Positions 38,185 through 49,430 of a stretch of 64,000 bases of DNA are shown piece by piece. Source of the stretch: Chelydra serpentina (Eukaryota > Chordata > Testudines > Chelydridae); contig JBAIAC010000040.1 in NCBI GenBank assembly GCA_037349315.1, forward strand, positions 16,758,001 to 16,822,000, in the 5' to 3' direction. Every line of letters begins with the position of its first letter. Within the stretch, counting starts at the first letter, position 1. A program made the position numbers and the translations under genes. Under the pieces are notes generated by a model. It was not told the DNA's origin and ran no database searches. It worked only from the letters and a program-made list of their open reading frames with translations.

Positions 38185-38350
38185 TCACTCACAGGGCCAG
38201 CTTTACAAAGGTGCCAAAATATGCAGGTAGGTGCCTAGGGTGACTCTTTCCAAGGGATTTCAATGGGAGTTAGGTTTCTAGCTGCTCAGGCCCTTTAGAA
38301 CATCCCACTAGGCGCCTAGCTGGGTGCTTAAAGACCTTTGAAAATCTGAC
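38185..38350. repeat. Amniote 'TTAGGCACCTA/TCAATGGGA' repeat
   Basis: The segment runs 'ggtaggtgcctagggtgact', 'gggatttcaatgggagttag', 'actaggcgcctagctgggtg' and 'cctttgaaaatctgaccc'. The same phrases recur at 39865-40050 in a rearranged order. Confidence 0.6.
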
Positions 38351-39864
38351 CCTAAGACCCTGATCCTTCCATTTGTTCTGTGCGTGCGGATTCCTGTGCC
38401 TGTGTACGGAGCTCCTTGACTTCGTGCGTTTGGACCCAGCCTGTAGCTCAACAGTAGGATGTGTTTTTTCAGAAGTTCCCTCCGTGACTAGGACAATCGG
38501 CTCAGCTCTGCGGGCAGGACCTTCAGAGCAAAGGTCCCCAGCGTGTGTTGGAGAATGGGAACCTTTCGATAGAATTTTTCAAACCCACTTGGACAACTCT
38601 AGACTCTATTCATTTCTATAGGGCTTGAGAGTAATTTCGACAGGATCCTATTGGTTTGGTGCAATTTTCAAATGTGCCAAAGTCCCCTTGAAAGTGACTG
38701 AAAATGTTGCCATTCCTTCCCCCCCATTCCATTCTACAGGATTTTTAAACCTTTAGACTCCTGAGTCCCTCCATCTCATTGCATTCTGGTGCTGTGGGAA
38801 CAGGCTCAATTGGTCGGCATTTCTTTTGGCAGCGTGGTGTTGTGCTGTGTTTTAAATAAACCAACAACCCCATTTTATGCCTGAAGTTTCTAGAATGGGG
38901 AGGGACGGGGACTGAGCTAACTTCATAATCTATTTAGCGAATCATCTTGCAAATCAGAGGAGGAATTATGTAGCCAAGACTTCTGGCTGGGAAGTTATCC
39001 AACATTCGGAGCTGGGGAAGAGAACGTTTAGAGGAAGTGGGTTTTGTTACAAAATGGTAAATGTAAAATTACTATTATAAGTGTTTCTGTCGTCATAACA
39101 GCAGAGGAATGTCAAACTCCTGTGGCATTCACAAAAGAAAAGTAAATGACAGTTCTTATCTCTAAGGGCTTGACCCTAAGCCTAGATTTTGTTCCTCTGG
39201 TGAATTTCAGACAGAGCTCTAGTGTTCTTTTCAAGGTAGTTTTTTCCCCAAGGTAAATCTGTTACCTAGGGCTGCGTAGTAATGTATGATGGCGTAAACA
39301 TTCAAGGCAGCACACAGGTTAGCTGGGATGTGCTACCAAGCATGGGGTTACAGCTGACTAGAGGAGGACAACTCTATTTTGCAGCAACTTTGGAGGTTTC
39401 CAACTCTGTTTTTGTTCCGTATTGCAGTGAAAACAAAACCCTTTGTGTGTGAGCACCACGTTCACGTCTGTGCTCCAACCAATTCAGAGCAGAGTTTTTC
39501 ATCCAGATCCCTCCGATTCAGACAGAGCAGGGACATGAATCGGGATCTCTCGCCACCTCTTCTTCTCTCAGCCAGAAAACCTTTCTGCTGATGAGGACGT
39601 CACTGAAACATTTCCAGCTTCATTTAATCGAAAATGTTCCGGCCCTACTGGCTGGACAGTGTCACATTTCAGACACATGTAACATAGAGCAATACCCCAC
39701 ATATCAGCAAACTGCAAACAGAGAGCGCTGGCTTCTTCCTCCCTTGAACTGTGTTAGATCTACGGGGATGCATTGTTCCGAGGTTGTACTTGGATATTTT
39801 AGTCGTGTGACTCCCACACTTTCAGAATAAACAAGCTTCTCTGGTATTTAGGGTGTGTAGTACA

Positions 39865-40070
39865 AAGGCCCAGATTTTGAAAGGCATTGAAACATGGCTG
39901 CGCTCGGCATCGCACTGCCTAACTGCTGTAGGAGTCTTAAAAATCTCATTTCCCAAAGGGATTTAGGGACTTAGGCATTGACAGTCAATGGGATTTAGGC
40001 ACTTAGGAGCTTTTAGGACTCCTAAATTCATTGCCATTGCTGCCCTCATGATTGCAATGCTTTAAATCGG
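39865..40070. repeat. Amniote 'TTAGGCACTTAGG/TCAATGGGA' repeat
   Basis: The segment starts 'ggcccagattttgaaaggca' and includes 'cccaaagggatttagggact' and 'cagtcaatgggatttaggca'. It is the same family as 38185-38350. Confidence 0.6.
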
Positions 40071-42037
40071 GGCCTGAACACCTCGTGGGAGCGGCTGAGT
40101 GCTTTCAGCTCCTGAGCCATGTCTGCATGATGGAAATGGTCTAAAAATGTCCCTAGTGTAGACAAGACTGCTGGGGGAGCACCGTACATTGCAGGATTGG
40201 GCCCACAGCCTTTTAGATATGCTGGCTCTCAACTATCTGCGACCCACAGACGAGTATGATAGCCCATTAGTCTAGAGGACGGGCAGTGGCTTCTGGGAGA
40301 TTCATCTCCGTGGGGATTGATACTTGACTTAAAAGGGTCATGTACTGTGCTAGGTGGCTGATGGGATTTCAGGAGGAAAAGAATGGCTTTATGCAGAGCG
40401 TATCACTTAATATCTAATTATGATGTTGGACGTGTCAAGGAAGCATTGCACAGCAGTTTTGGGACTGGTTGTTTTATTTATTTTTGAGCTGGTCACTGAA
40501 CATCCCTCCCCTCCCTCCCTTGTACAATCCTCCCAGTGGGACCAAGGTGAACTGACAGTAACATCAGAAGACGAACCGCCATGAAATGGATTTGCATTTC
40601 AGAACAGCAGGTTCGGTTTGCGAAACCAATTTTGCTCTCCAGAGATTTCCTTCCACATCATGATACAAAGACATGGGGGCATATGGGGGCAATCTTCAAA
40701 ATGCCTCTCGCTATTTGACAGTTGTGTCCATTGTGCCAGGGGAATTGGGTTTGGAGAAACAAAAGGAAGATGATCCCAGGGACGTTTATATATCTTTCCA
40801 ATTAAAAAAGGTTGGGGGCGGAGGAGGGAGCAAGAGAGAGGAAGAGGACAGTAATTTTGTCTCTGCATGCAGTGGTATAGATTGAAGAGCTAAAGCAGAA
40901 TGAAATTAGGCAGATATGCCTCTCGCCTTCTAATAAGATCCTGGGCAATTACTCGTTTCAAATAATGCCTATCATTTTGCTAGCGATGTCTGGACTTGGG
41001 TCAGCAAATGAAAATGTGCAGTTCCTGTATGGAGGCATACAAACTGGGAATGGGTTAATGGCTAGTTCTTCACGAAGCCTGAATTCTGGTGAAGAACCAA
41101 GGAAGGCCTGCATCTCATGATCAAGGTAGTCTCGTTTTAGTTAAACGAATGCCTCTGGCTGCTTTAACCCATCGTGTTGGGTGCTCCTCTTTCAGTTAGG
41201 TTCCTCGTGCACAAAACCGTGTGAGAGGACACAGTAGAGGAGCCTTGTCTTAATAAGTATCTGTTTGGCGTTGCCTGTTCTAAGCAGACACGGGAGTTGT
41301 AAGATGTAAATACTTTCATGGAGATCGCTGAAGAAACACAGTCTGTTTCCAAATGGGATAATGAGACTGTTTCATAGGATGTGTAGTATTTTAGGTCCCC
41401 CTACTGTAAGCAGTGTCACTAGAATCGGGTAAGCAGCAAAGGATGTATTGGGGAAAGTATTTGGCTAAGAAAATGCTCAGAACTGGGTAAAAGAATCTCA
41501 GCTCTACCACCTTGGTGGTGTTCCCACTGCTTTTCTTGCTGCTTGGACAATCGGTGCTGTCTGCAAAAGAGACCTATCTTTCCTCTTTAGAGACTTCACG
41601 CTGTGGTGGTCAGAGCATTACCAGGGTGTGGAACAGTGGAAGATTGGAGAGGGAGGGAGAGGAGTTTAAGTGGGGAAACAGCTTCCCGGCTCTCATTTCA
41701 AATGTCAACAGCCAATTTCACAGCTGCTGATACAATTTCCAGGATGGAAGTTATAGATGCTGATGGCTAATACGGTGACTGATTATTGGTAGACTGTAAG
41801 GTGGCACTCAATGAATTTTGACAAGGAGTTTTTCCCATGCATAGAGATTCAACAAGTGGTTAAAACCTATAAATGGGGAGAGAACTGGTAAACATGAGAC
41901 AATTATAAAGCTCACGCTCTGTGTGCTCATTGTCTGCACTCTTTCTATTCTGGGAAACGTATTTCTAGTGGGCCCTGTGCTTGTATAATGTACCTTTCCT
42001 CCTGCTCCGAGTCTCACTGCCTTTGTGTGTTTTGCAG
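40071..42037. other. RPH3A intron, nothing further recognised
   Basis: No clear transposon end or extra exon is visible. The polypyrimidine tract of the next acceptor is at 42018-42036. Confidence 0.45.
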
Positions 42038-42181
42038 ACTCCCTGCTGGGTGGTCGGTCCGTGGAAACCAGCCGGAAAGACAACGGAAAAATGAAGAGCT
42101 GACCGATGAAGAGAAGGAGATCATCAACCGAGTAATAGCTCGAGCAGAGAAAATGGAAGAAATGGAGCAGGAACGTATTGG
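42038..42181 (+). CDS. RPH3A: RPH3A exon: Rab-binding helix
   Basis: The acceptor is CTTTGTGTGTTTTGCAG and the donor is GTAAGG at 42182. The exon is 144 nt and phase 2 at both ends. The translation runs [20 protein letters not shown] and continues into the long acidic/basic amphipathic helix ([19 protein letters not shown], then EEMEQERIG). In rabphilin this helix precedes the zinc finger and packs against Rab3A switch regions. It is almost identical to mammalian RPH3A from EELTDEE onward; the segment before it ([11 protein letters not shown]) is the only part that varies. The helix continues into the next exon through a split glycine codon (GG|G). Confidence 0.95.
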
Positions 42182-42589
42182 GTAAGGAGACGACCTGGCT
42201 AATCACTCCATGGAACCCACAAAATGGTAACATGAGTCAGTGCATGGGCTTCACTTTGTATGTATTAGATTCAGTCTTGTGGCTTGAAGATCATAGGGGA
42301 GCCCATTTGATCCTCCTACCACAGAGCTGCATCTGCTTGCTACCTGCTACCACCTACCTCCTTCCCAACCCCCCTTTGAGCCCAGACATTTGTGTAATGC
42401 TAACATGGCTTTGCCCAGGCAATGCATCTGGGTAAGGTGAAACCAGATCTTCCATTACAAGAAGATTGATTCCCTAAGAGGGCCCCTACATTTTGGAATT
42501 CAGTTTCCCCATCCTGGAACAAAATAGCCTAAATCTATTGACCTGGGGGGGGCGGTCCTGGAAAATCCATTTTCATTATTCTTATTGAC

Positions 42590-42712
42590 TCATATTACAG
42601 AAGCACATAAAGGCCTCAGCTAGGCCTCATTGTACTGGGGCTGTACAAGCACTCACTAAGAGACAGTCCCTGCCCCAAAGAGATTACAATCTAAATAGAC
42701 AAGACACAGAGG
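42590..42712 (-). repeat. Old LINE-derived amniote repeat, antisense
   Basis: The segment 'cattgtactggggctgtaca', then 'agacagtccctgccccaaag' and 'agattacaatctaaatagac', is the reverse complement of the common 'TAAGCTCTTTGGGGCAGG' repeat seen in the + sense at 47365-47485. Confidence 0.65.
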
Positions 42713-42965
42713 CCTGGTCTACCCTACGGGGGTAAATTGGCCTAAGTTATGCAACTCCAGCTACATGAATAACATACATAACTGGAGTTGACGTAGCTTA
42801 TGTCGACTTACTGCAGTGTCTACACCGCACTGGGTCGATGGGAGAAACTCTCCTGTCGACTTACCTTACGCTTCTCGTTCAACGGGAGAACGATCAGCGG
42901 TCGATTTAGCGGGTCTTTGCTAGACCCGCTAAATCGACCCCCGGTGCATCGATTGTAGACATACC
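42713..42965. mobile_element. MITE with perfect 18-bp internal hairpin
   Basis: The left end is GGCCTGGTCTACCCTACGGG and the right end is CGATTGTAGACATACC, so the termini are imperfectly inverted (GGTCTAC / GTAGACATACC). It also contains 'cagtgtctacaccgcactgg' and 'ggagaaactctcctgtcgac'. The arms GGTCGATTTAGCGGGTCT (42899-42916) and its exact complement (42922-42939) are separated by 5 nt. It is nonautonomous, in an RPH3A intron. Confidence 0.7.
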
Positions 42966-43696
42966 ATGTAGACATACGGGGAGGGCATTTGGGGAAGGCT
43001 GAGGGGAGGTAGGCAGTTCCTTTGGAAACTTGGGGTGGGGAGATTTTGTTTTGTAATTTAATTTTTGCTGATTGTGGTTGTATGTAGCAGGGCCATGCTA
43101 CCGTATTTGATGTTTGTACTGATTTGATTGTGTATGGATGTCTCTTTAGTTGCTGAAAATGATACGTAGACACTGGGATAGGAGTTCTTTTGGTAAATAA
43201 ATGAACAAAACTTCCCAACGTGTCCTGGAAGTTTCAGCTTGTGTCCTCTTGCATATCAGGATGGGAGCAGAAGGGTTTTTCAACGAGAGCTTTGTTAAGT
43301 TAGCTGAGAACACCCAATGCGATGTGTGTGAATTACTGTACAACAAAAGACAATATAACGTTGACTTTTGCTGAAGGATCTAGTATTCAATCCTTCATTG
43401 GCAGGGAGACCGACCTACAGCAAAAGTCAAAATTAGGTGGGCAAAGATCGAACCCCTGAATTGGAGCATCCCTGAACTCATGAGGTGTCTGATTCAAACT
43501 CAGAGCCACATCTACATTGTGGTTATCCCTCCCCAGCCCCTCAAATAGGGCAAGTCAAATCCTCAGATCTAGACTCCGTGCAGTATGTAGAGAGATTTCA
43601 ACTGTGCGTCCTGGTTCCTGGAGACTGGTCCTATGGCGGCTATGAGGGATGGCTGCAAGGTGACCCATCTGTTCTAGGGTGAACCATATAAATGGT

Positions 43697-44078
43697 TTCA
43701 GAGTAGTAGCCGTGTTAGTCTGTGTCAGCAAAAAGAAAAGGAGTACTTGTGGCACCTTAGAGACTAACAGATTTATTTCACCATAAGCTTTCGTGGACTA
43801 CAGTCCACTTCATCAGATGCATAGAATGGAACATCCAGTAGGAGGATATTTATACAGTCAGACAAACATGAAAAGGTGGAAGTACCCATACCAACTGTAA
43901 AAGGCTAATTAATTGAAAGGAACTATTATCAGCAGGGGAAAGAAACTTTTGAAGTGATAATCAAGATGGCCCATTACGGACGGTTGACAGAAAGGTGTAA
44001 GGTACTTAACTAGGATACTAAACTAGGGGAAATAGATTCAATTAACGTAATGACCGAGCCACTCCCAGTCTCTGTTCA
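43697..44078 (-). mobile_element. Penelope-like (probable) retroelement, 382 bp, with 15-bp TSD
   Basis: It is flanked by the exact direct repeat AACCATATAAATGGT (43682-43696 and 44079-44093), which fixes both ends. The minus-strand 3' end is GGCTGCTACTCTGAA. On that strand the phrase CATCTGATGAAGTGGACTGT, then AGTCCACGAAAGCTTATG, resembles a hammerhead core. It is a 5'-truncated insertion with no ORF. The 125 bp at its left end are shared with 10909-11032. Confidence 0.75.
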
Positions 44079-46034
44079 AACCATATAAATGGTGTCCTGC
44101 TTTAAGCGGTGGTTTTGGAGCAGGAAGGCCAATCGGCATGCCTGCTGGGAAATTCCCAGAGGGAGTGGTGTGGAATTTGAAAGAGGAGACCACCTGTGGG
44201 CGAGCTGGCAATGAAACCTCTCTTCTAATGCCCCATCCTCTTCCCGAACTTCAAGACCGTCTTATGTTTGAGGATGCACTGAGAGCTGGATACTGTACAT
44301 CTTCTAGAGCATTTTGAGAAGATCCCCCATTTCCTTTCAGCATCCGGGTTTGTGCCATGCATTGGAGAAGATACCAGAGAAGAGCAAAATAATAATTGTT
44401 ATAGATCAACCTGCTCCATCAGTGACAATTTCCCAGAGGGAAATCCTATAATCCTACGTGTCTAACAGCCTGTGTTTGTTTTAAGGACAGCAGGTGATTG
44501 TATTCTATCCAGGCTTAGTCAGCCACTTGTTTTTTCCATCTAGGGGTGGGAGTCGGGCGCAGCCAGCACCAGAATTATCAACTGTTTCAGACGATGTTAA
44601 AAATCCCTCTAGTTGTTTACTACAAGTAAGTTGCCCTCAGGGGCAGTTGATTCATAAAAAGGCAGAGCAGTTCCATCTCCCGAAAATGGAAAAACAACAC
44701 ATGGACGTTGAAAGCAGACGAGTGTTTGAAAATCGAACCCACGGATACTGTAGCCTGGCTACTTGTGACTCAGCTGAGATCTAGTCCCTGTTCACTTGAC
44801 TGTTAAAGTGAATTTAAAGTAAGCTGTAAAGATATAATTAGAGCTCTGCCCTAAATATGGCTGGAAAGAAGCTTGGGGTGTGGGAGGGGAAGGGATCCTG
44901 AGGTGCTGAATTTGGTGAAGTTATGCATGCGAAATCCAAAGTTTCTCCTACGGAAGATTCAAAAACAGTTGAAGACCCACTGAAGCAATGCAGGGGAAGC
45001 CATCTGTCAGACTGGCTTTTCTGAAAAGCGCAGAGGTGCTGGTGCAGACGCCCTCGCGAGGGTGGTTAGGTTTTTCCCTCCTGTTGCTGATGTGTAATTT
45101 GAGGATGGTTGTATAAGAAGCCCTGAAATTTTTGTTCATTTGCAAGCTAGTTCAGAGTCAGAGAGAGAGTAGCAGCAAATCTGAGAGCAGCAACGTGCTT
45201 GATTCAAAGCCAAACATTCTCTAGTATTGCTTCTTTCTCCCCCTCCTCCCCAACTTTCTGTGGAATGCATGGGCAGGTGGAGGTGGGGAGATCAGGAGCA
45301 AATGGATCAGAGGCAAACTTCACAACCATACCTTCAAATGTATGGTAAAATACCCAGCTAGAGAGTGATCGTGGATATTCCACTTGGGAAAGTTCACTTC
45401 TTGAAATCACGCAGGAATAGAGCTAAATCTCCAAGCAAAAAAATCTCTGTGTGTGTCTGTCTGTCTCTCTTTTTGTGTGTGTGTGTTGCAGGAAATTTTC
45501 CAGTTGCCAAAGCTCTGTATTTTGTTTTAGTCTCCTGATCTCCAAGCTCCTTGTGACTCCAAACCCTCACCTTAGAAGAGCATATTGAATTCCTCTCTTT
45601 AACATTTGGGATCTCTGCCTTTGTTTACAGATTTGTAGGTATTGGCTAGCAGATTTCAGCCAGGATGTACCAATGTCCTCTACAGACACGCTGTTTTTGT
45701 GCAATCCGGCACAGCATATTGCTGTGTTTTGAAGGAAACTGTTCTCTTCATAAGCTGGGCTTGACATTTCACCTTAACTCTTCATGTTGCTGATGTTCAG
45801 CCTTCACAAGTTCTGCAGGGAATGTATTCGCTATCTTGTTTTCCTTTCTGTGTTTTTTTCCCCCCTTTCTCTATTCATGGCCAACCTCAGTTTGGTTTCA
45901 GCATGTGTGTAACTAGCTAGCATCCTGGCGGATTTGGATGAAAGGTTGCTTGATGAAATGTGTGAGATTTTTACCGGCTGTGCCGGAGTGCTTCCAGAGT
46001 GTGACTCGTGTGTGTATAGAAATGAACGTCCCTG
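44079..46034. other. RPH3A intron, nothing further recognised
   Basis: It contains a short TG-rich tract (about 45449-45488) and no supported exon or recognisable transposon. Confidence 0.45.
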
Positions 46035-46222
46035 AATCATAGAATCATAGAATATCAGGGTTGGAAGGGACCTTAGTAGGTCATCTAGTCCAACCCCCTG
46101 CTCAAAGCAGGATCAATCCCCAATTTTTGCCCCATATCCCCAAATGGCCCCCTCAAGGATTGAACTCACAACCCTGGGTTTAGCAGGCCAATGCTCAAAC
46201 CACTGAGCTATCCCTCCCCCCC
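46035..46222 (-). mobile_element. Full-length tRNA-derived SINE with CR1-type tail (turtle type)
   Basis: Read on the minus strand, the element opens GGGGAGGGATAGCTCAGTGG (tRNA-like A box), has a B box in 'GGTTGTGAGTTCAATCC', and passes into 'GATCCTGCTTTGAGCAGGGG', then 'GTTGGACTAGATGACCT'. It ends with 'ATTCTATGATTCTATGATT' microsatellite units. A tRNA head fused to a CR1 LINE tail is the design known for the cryptodiran turtle polIII SINE. It lies in an RPH3A intron in antisense. Confidence 0.88.
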
Positions 46223-47364
46223 TGCACATGAAACAAGTTGCAGGCATATAAAAATGCTGAAAGCCTAACAAAGGCATCATTGCCTTGCGCTGATATTCGA
46301 TGTACTTAAACACTGAATGCACCAAGTTCATGATCATTCAGTATCTCAAGCTGAGAAAACTGTAGAACCACATTTTGCCATTAGACGTATGGGCCTATAT
46401 AAAGAAAATTGCTCCTAAACTTTTGATCCTAACTTTAATTTTTTCAAAAACATTTGATCACGTTTCATTTTTTGACCTTCATGTTAACTTTAGTTTTAAC
46501 ATTCAACCCTCTAATACACATGAGTTCCCAGTAGAAATAGCAGCGGCTTCATTCTAGAGTTAGCTGGGTGACCTTTTTTGTGTATCGCATTAACTCTTCC
46601 CCTTTTCTTATAAATCTCTGCAAAATCCCTAGACAAGCTCATTCCAATCAGATCTGTTGCGACAGGAGCGTTGTGTTTTTTAAGACTGATCATAGAATTT
46701 CAGTGTTCAACCCCGTGCAGTTGTGAGGCGAGGCATAAAGCCATTTATCCTTTGCGATTCAGGTGCTTTTCCGTTTATACTGCATGCTGCATTGAACGTA
46801 CTGCTCGGTGCTGGTTCAAACCCATTAGGCTTGTCTTCGGTATTCATTTTTGTGGAGCTACAATAAATATTTAAATACCGAGAACTTTTGCATGCATACG
46901 CTGGTGCCAGTTCTTGTTTTGCAGAGGAGTCAGCACTTAATAACGGTTCCTTCTCTATTCCCCTGGTTGCTTACAGCGTCTCCTGAATAAAAAAGCAAGA
47001 GAAAATGCCTATGCCATCATGCTGCAGGGTTGCTGTTATGGTGTTGCTCTCGTGTACTGCAGTTAGAGGCACAGTGTATGCTGAGTGAGTGAGTGAAAGC
47101 AGTTTCAGCTTCTGCAATAGATGTCAAGCTGAACAGAAGGCTCCAGCTGAAATGCTCATGGTCTGTCGCGACATTTATTTCGTATCCATCACTGCGGCTG
47201 CTCTAGCATCTTTGTTCTTACCAGGGCAGTGAGACACCAGGGTTGATGCAGTCAATGGTTCGGCTGCTGGTGTGCTGAGACCCGTCGTGCTGACCAATAT
47301 GGTCTCATTGTTCCCGCGTGCTCCCCTGGCTGTCTGTATCCGTCTGTTCTTTCTTGTCGTACGC
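46223..47364. other. RPH3A intron, nothing recognised
   Basis: No exon, RNA gene or clear repeat is visible to me in this stretch. Confidence 0.45.
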
Positions 47365-47485
47365 TTACACTGTAAGCTCTTTGGGGCAGGGGCTGTCTCT
47401 TTTTGCCCCGCGTTTGTGCAGAACCCAGCACAATGGGCTTCTGGTCTATGACTAGGGCTCCTACGGTGATGTTACTAATAATAGT
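47365..47485 (+). repeat. Old LINE-derived amniote repeat
   Basis: The segment 'ctgtaagctctttggggcag', then 'gggctgtctctttttgcccc', 'cagcacaatgggcttctggt' and 'ctaataatagtagtc', is the + sense form of the family at 42590-42712. Confidence 0.7.
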
Positions 47486-47625
47486 AGTCAGTGGGCGGTG
47501 CGGGTGCCCAGGACCCTATGAATCAAGCTATTGAATTAGGTGCCGAAATAGATACAGGTGCCTCGTGTTAGGCACTCAGACGTTAACCTAAGCCTCTTCT
47601 GTAGCCTCTTCAGAACAGTTGCATG

Positions 47626-48108
47626 CAGGGCCGGCTCTAGGCACCAGCAAAGCAAGCACGTGCTTGGGGCGGCACATTTCCAGGGGCAGCATTCTGGCAC
47701 CAGCATAGGCACCGACTCCATGGGTGCTCCGGGGCTGGAGCACCCACGGGGAAAAATTGGAAAAAATCTGCACCCACTGGCATCTCCCCGTGCGCGCCCC
47801 ACCCCTGCCCCAGCTCACCTCCGCCTGCTCTCCTGAGCGCGCTGCCGCTGCTCCACTTCTCCCCGCTCCCTCCCAGGCTTGCCGCGCGAAACAGCTGTTT
47901 CGTGGCAAGCCTGGGAGGGAGGGGTAGGAGAGGAAATGTGGTGCACCTGGGGGAGGAGGTGGGGCCAGGGATTTGGTGAAGGGGTTGGAATGGGGAGGGA
48001 AGGGGTAGAGTTGGGGCGGGGCCGGGGGGAGCGTGGAAAAAAAAATAAGGTGGGGGGCAGCCAACATTTTTTTTGTTTGGGGCTGCAAAAAACCTAGAGC
48101 CGGCCCTG
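47626..48108. mobile_element. hAT-type nonautonomous element, 483 bp, with 8-bp TSD
   Basis: The termini CAGGGCCGGCTCTAGG and CCTAGAGCCGGCCCTG are perfect 16-bp inverted repeats. The flanks are an exact 8-bp duplication GTTGCATG (47618-47625 and 48109-48116), the hAT signature. The interior is GC-rich and includes a self-complementary 'GGGTGCTCCGGGGCTGGAGC' segment, probably a nested second MITE. The 175- and 182-codon minus-strand frames are not genes. Confidence 0.88.
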
Positions 48109-49315
48109 GTTGCATGGACTGACCAACAGATGGTGCATGAATAATGCTGTCCTATACTCCCTCCTCTGAAGAAAGACCACGTCACCTCTGTGGTGGATTC
48201 TCCAAGTCTCTTGCAAGGTCGTCGTCATGGCTATACCAGTCCATGAGGCCCGTATCTTGCTTCCATCAGTGACCAATACCTGATTTGTTAGAGGATGGAT
48301 ACTGCTCCTCTCACCATAAGGACTGTCCACCAGGGAAAATAACGAATGCTCCCTGTGCCTCTCATACAATGCACTGTAGCCTGTGATTTGATTACTCTTA
48401 TCTTGGCCTGTTCAGCTGCAGATTTTAATAGTCATAAAATGTATGCACTGCTTTTTAAAATTAGCCCATTAGATACCGCAGTGATGGGCACTTTGGAAAA
48501 TGTGCAGAATGGTAATTAAAATCCAGCCACTGTGTTAGAGACACTTAGTAGAAGATGATTAATTGGATGGTTAATTCTAATTTTTGCTGCATGTATAAAA
48601 GATAAAGAAATGACATCTACAGGAGAGGGGAGGAAAAGCCGCGAGGAAGCCTCGATGCTGATTCATAGCAATGACTGAGCAGCAGCATGCCATTAGTTGA
48701 GTAAGACTGATATGGTTACATAGACTTCTTGCAAATGGAAATGTTTTGCAGTTGAATTGTATTAGCTGAATGAGATTGACCTAAAATGTAAGACCAGCTG
48801 AAAAGTGTTGAGAAAGGAAGATGGTTTGTTACAATATAAATCTCTCTAGCTGTTAGCAGCAGTGAAAACAGCCAGTCTCCATTGAATCCATCTTACTGCA
48901 AAGATGTATTATGTATTTGGTTTCACTGGAAGAAATCAGGGTTTATTCCAGTCAGGAGTACCTAGACCTTTTGATCCCAGTAATTAAACTTGAATCAATA
49001 ATTTATCATTGTGTGTGGCTTGCATTCAGCTTGCCCTCATGCTGTATGTATGAGCTGCATATCCTCGGTCTCTCTCTTGCTGTCCTTCATTGTCAGTCTC
49101 TGCTTTCCAAAATGGAGTCTGGCCACAGCTTAGCGGAGGATAATTTAGGTGTGTAATGCACCTTCCTTCACTCTTCCGGGCGGGGCTGGCTCTGCACTGA
49201 TCCACCTTCAGCAGACAGGCTAAACCCACCTTTCTGTTAACATTTCATTCTAGTTTATCTGTGGGACTTGCATGGACCTGTTACCATGGTATCGGAGCGC
49301 CTCTTCACGACACTC
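48109..49315. other. RPH3A intron, nothing recognised
   Basis: AT-rich intronic sequence. It begins with the 8-bp duplication of the hAT element, and I see no other feature. Confidence 0.45.
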
Positions 49316-49430
49316 CTGTGAGGTGGGGCACTGCTCACCCCCATTTTAGAGCTGAAGAACGGAGGCACAGAGAGGCTAGATGACTTGGCCATGGTCACAC
49401 AGGAAGTCAGTTCCTCTCAGGATTCTATTA
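49316..49430 (-). repeat. MIR-like SINE fragment, antisense
   Basis: The stretch 'cccccattttagagctgaag', then 'cggaggcacagagaggctag' and 'cttggccatggtcacacagg', is the reverse complement of the MIR conserved segment. Confidence 0.65.

Noticed and set aside
47588..48185. 175- and 182-codon minus-strand ORFs
   Set aside because: They fall within or across the ends of the hAT-type element at 47626-48108 and have no similarity to transposases.
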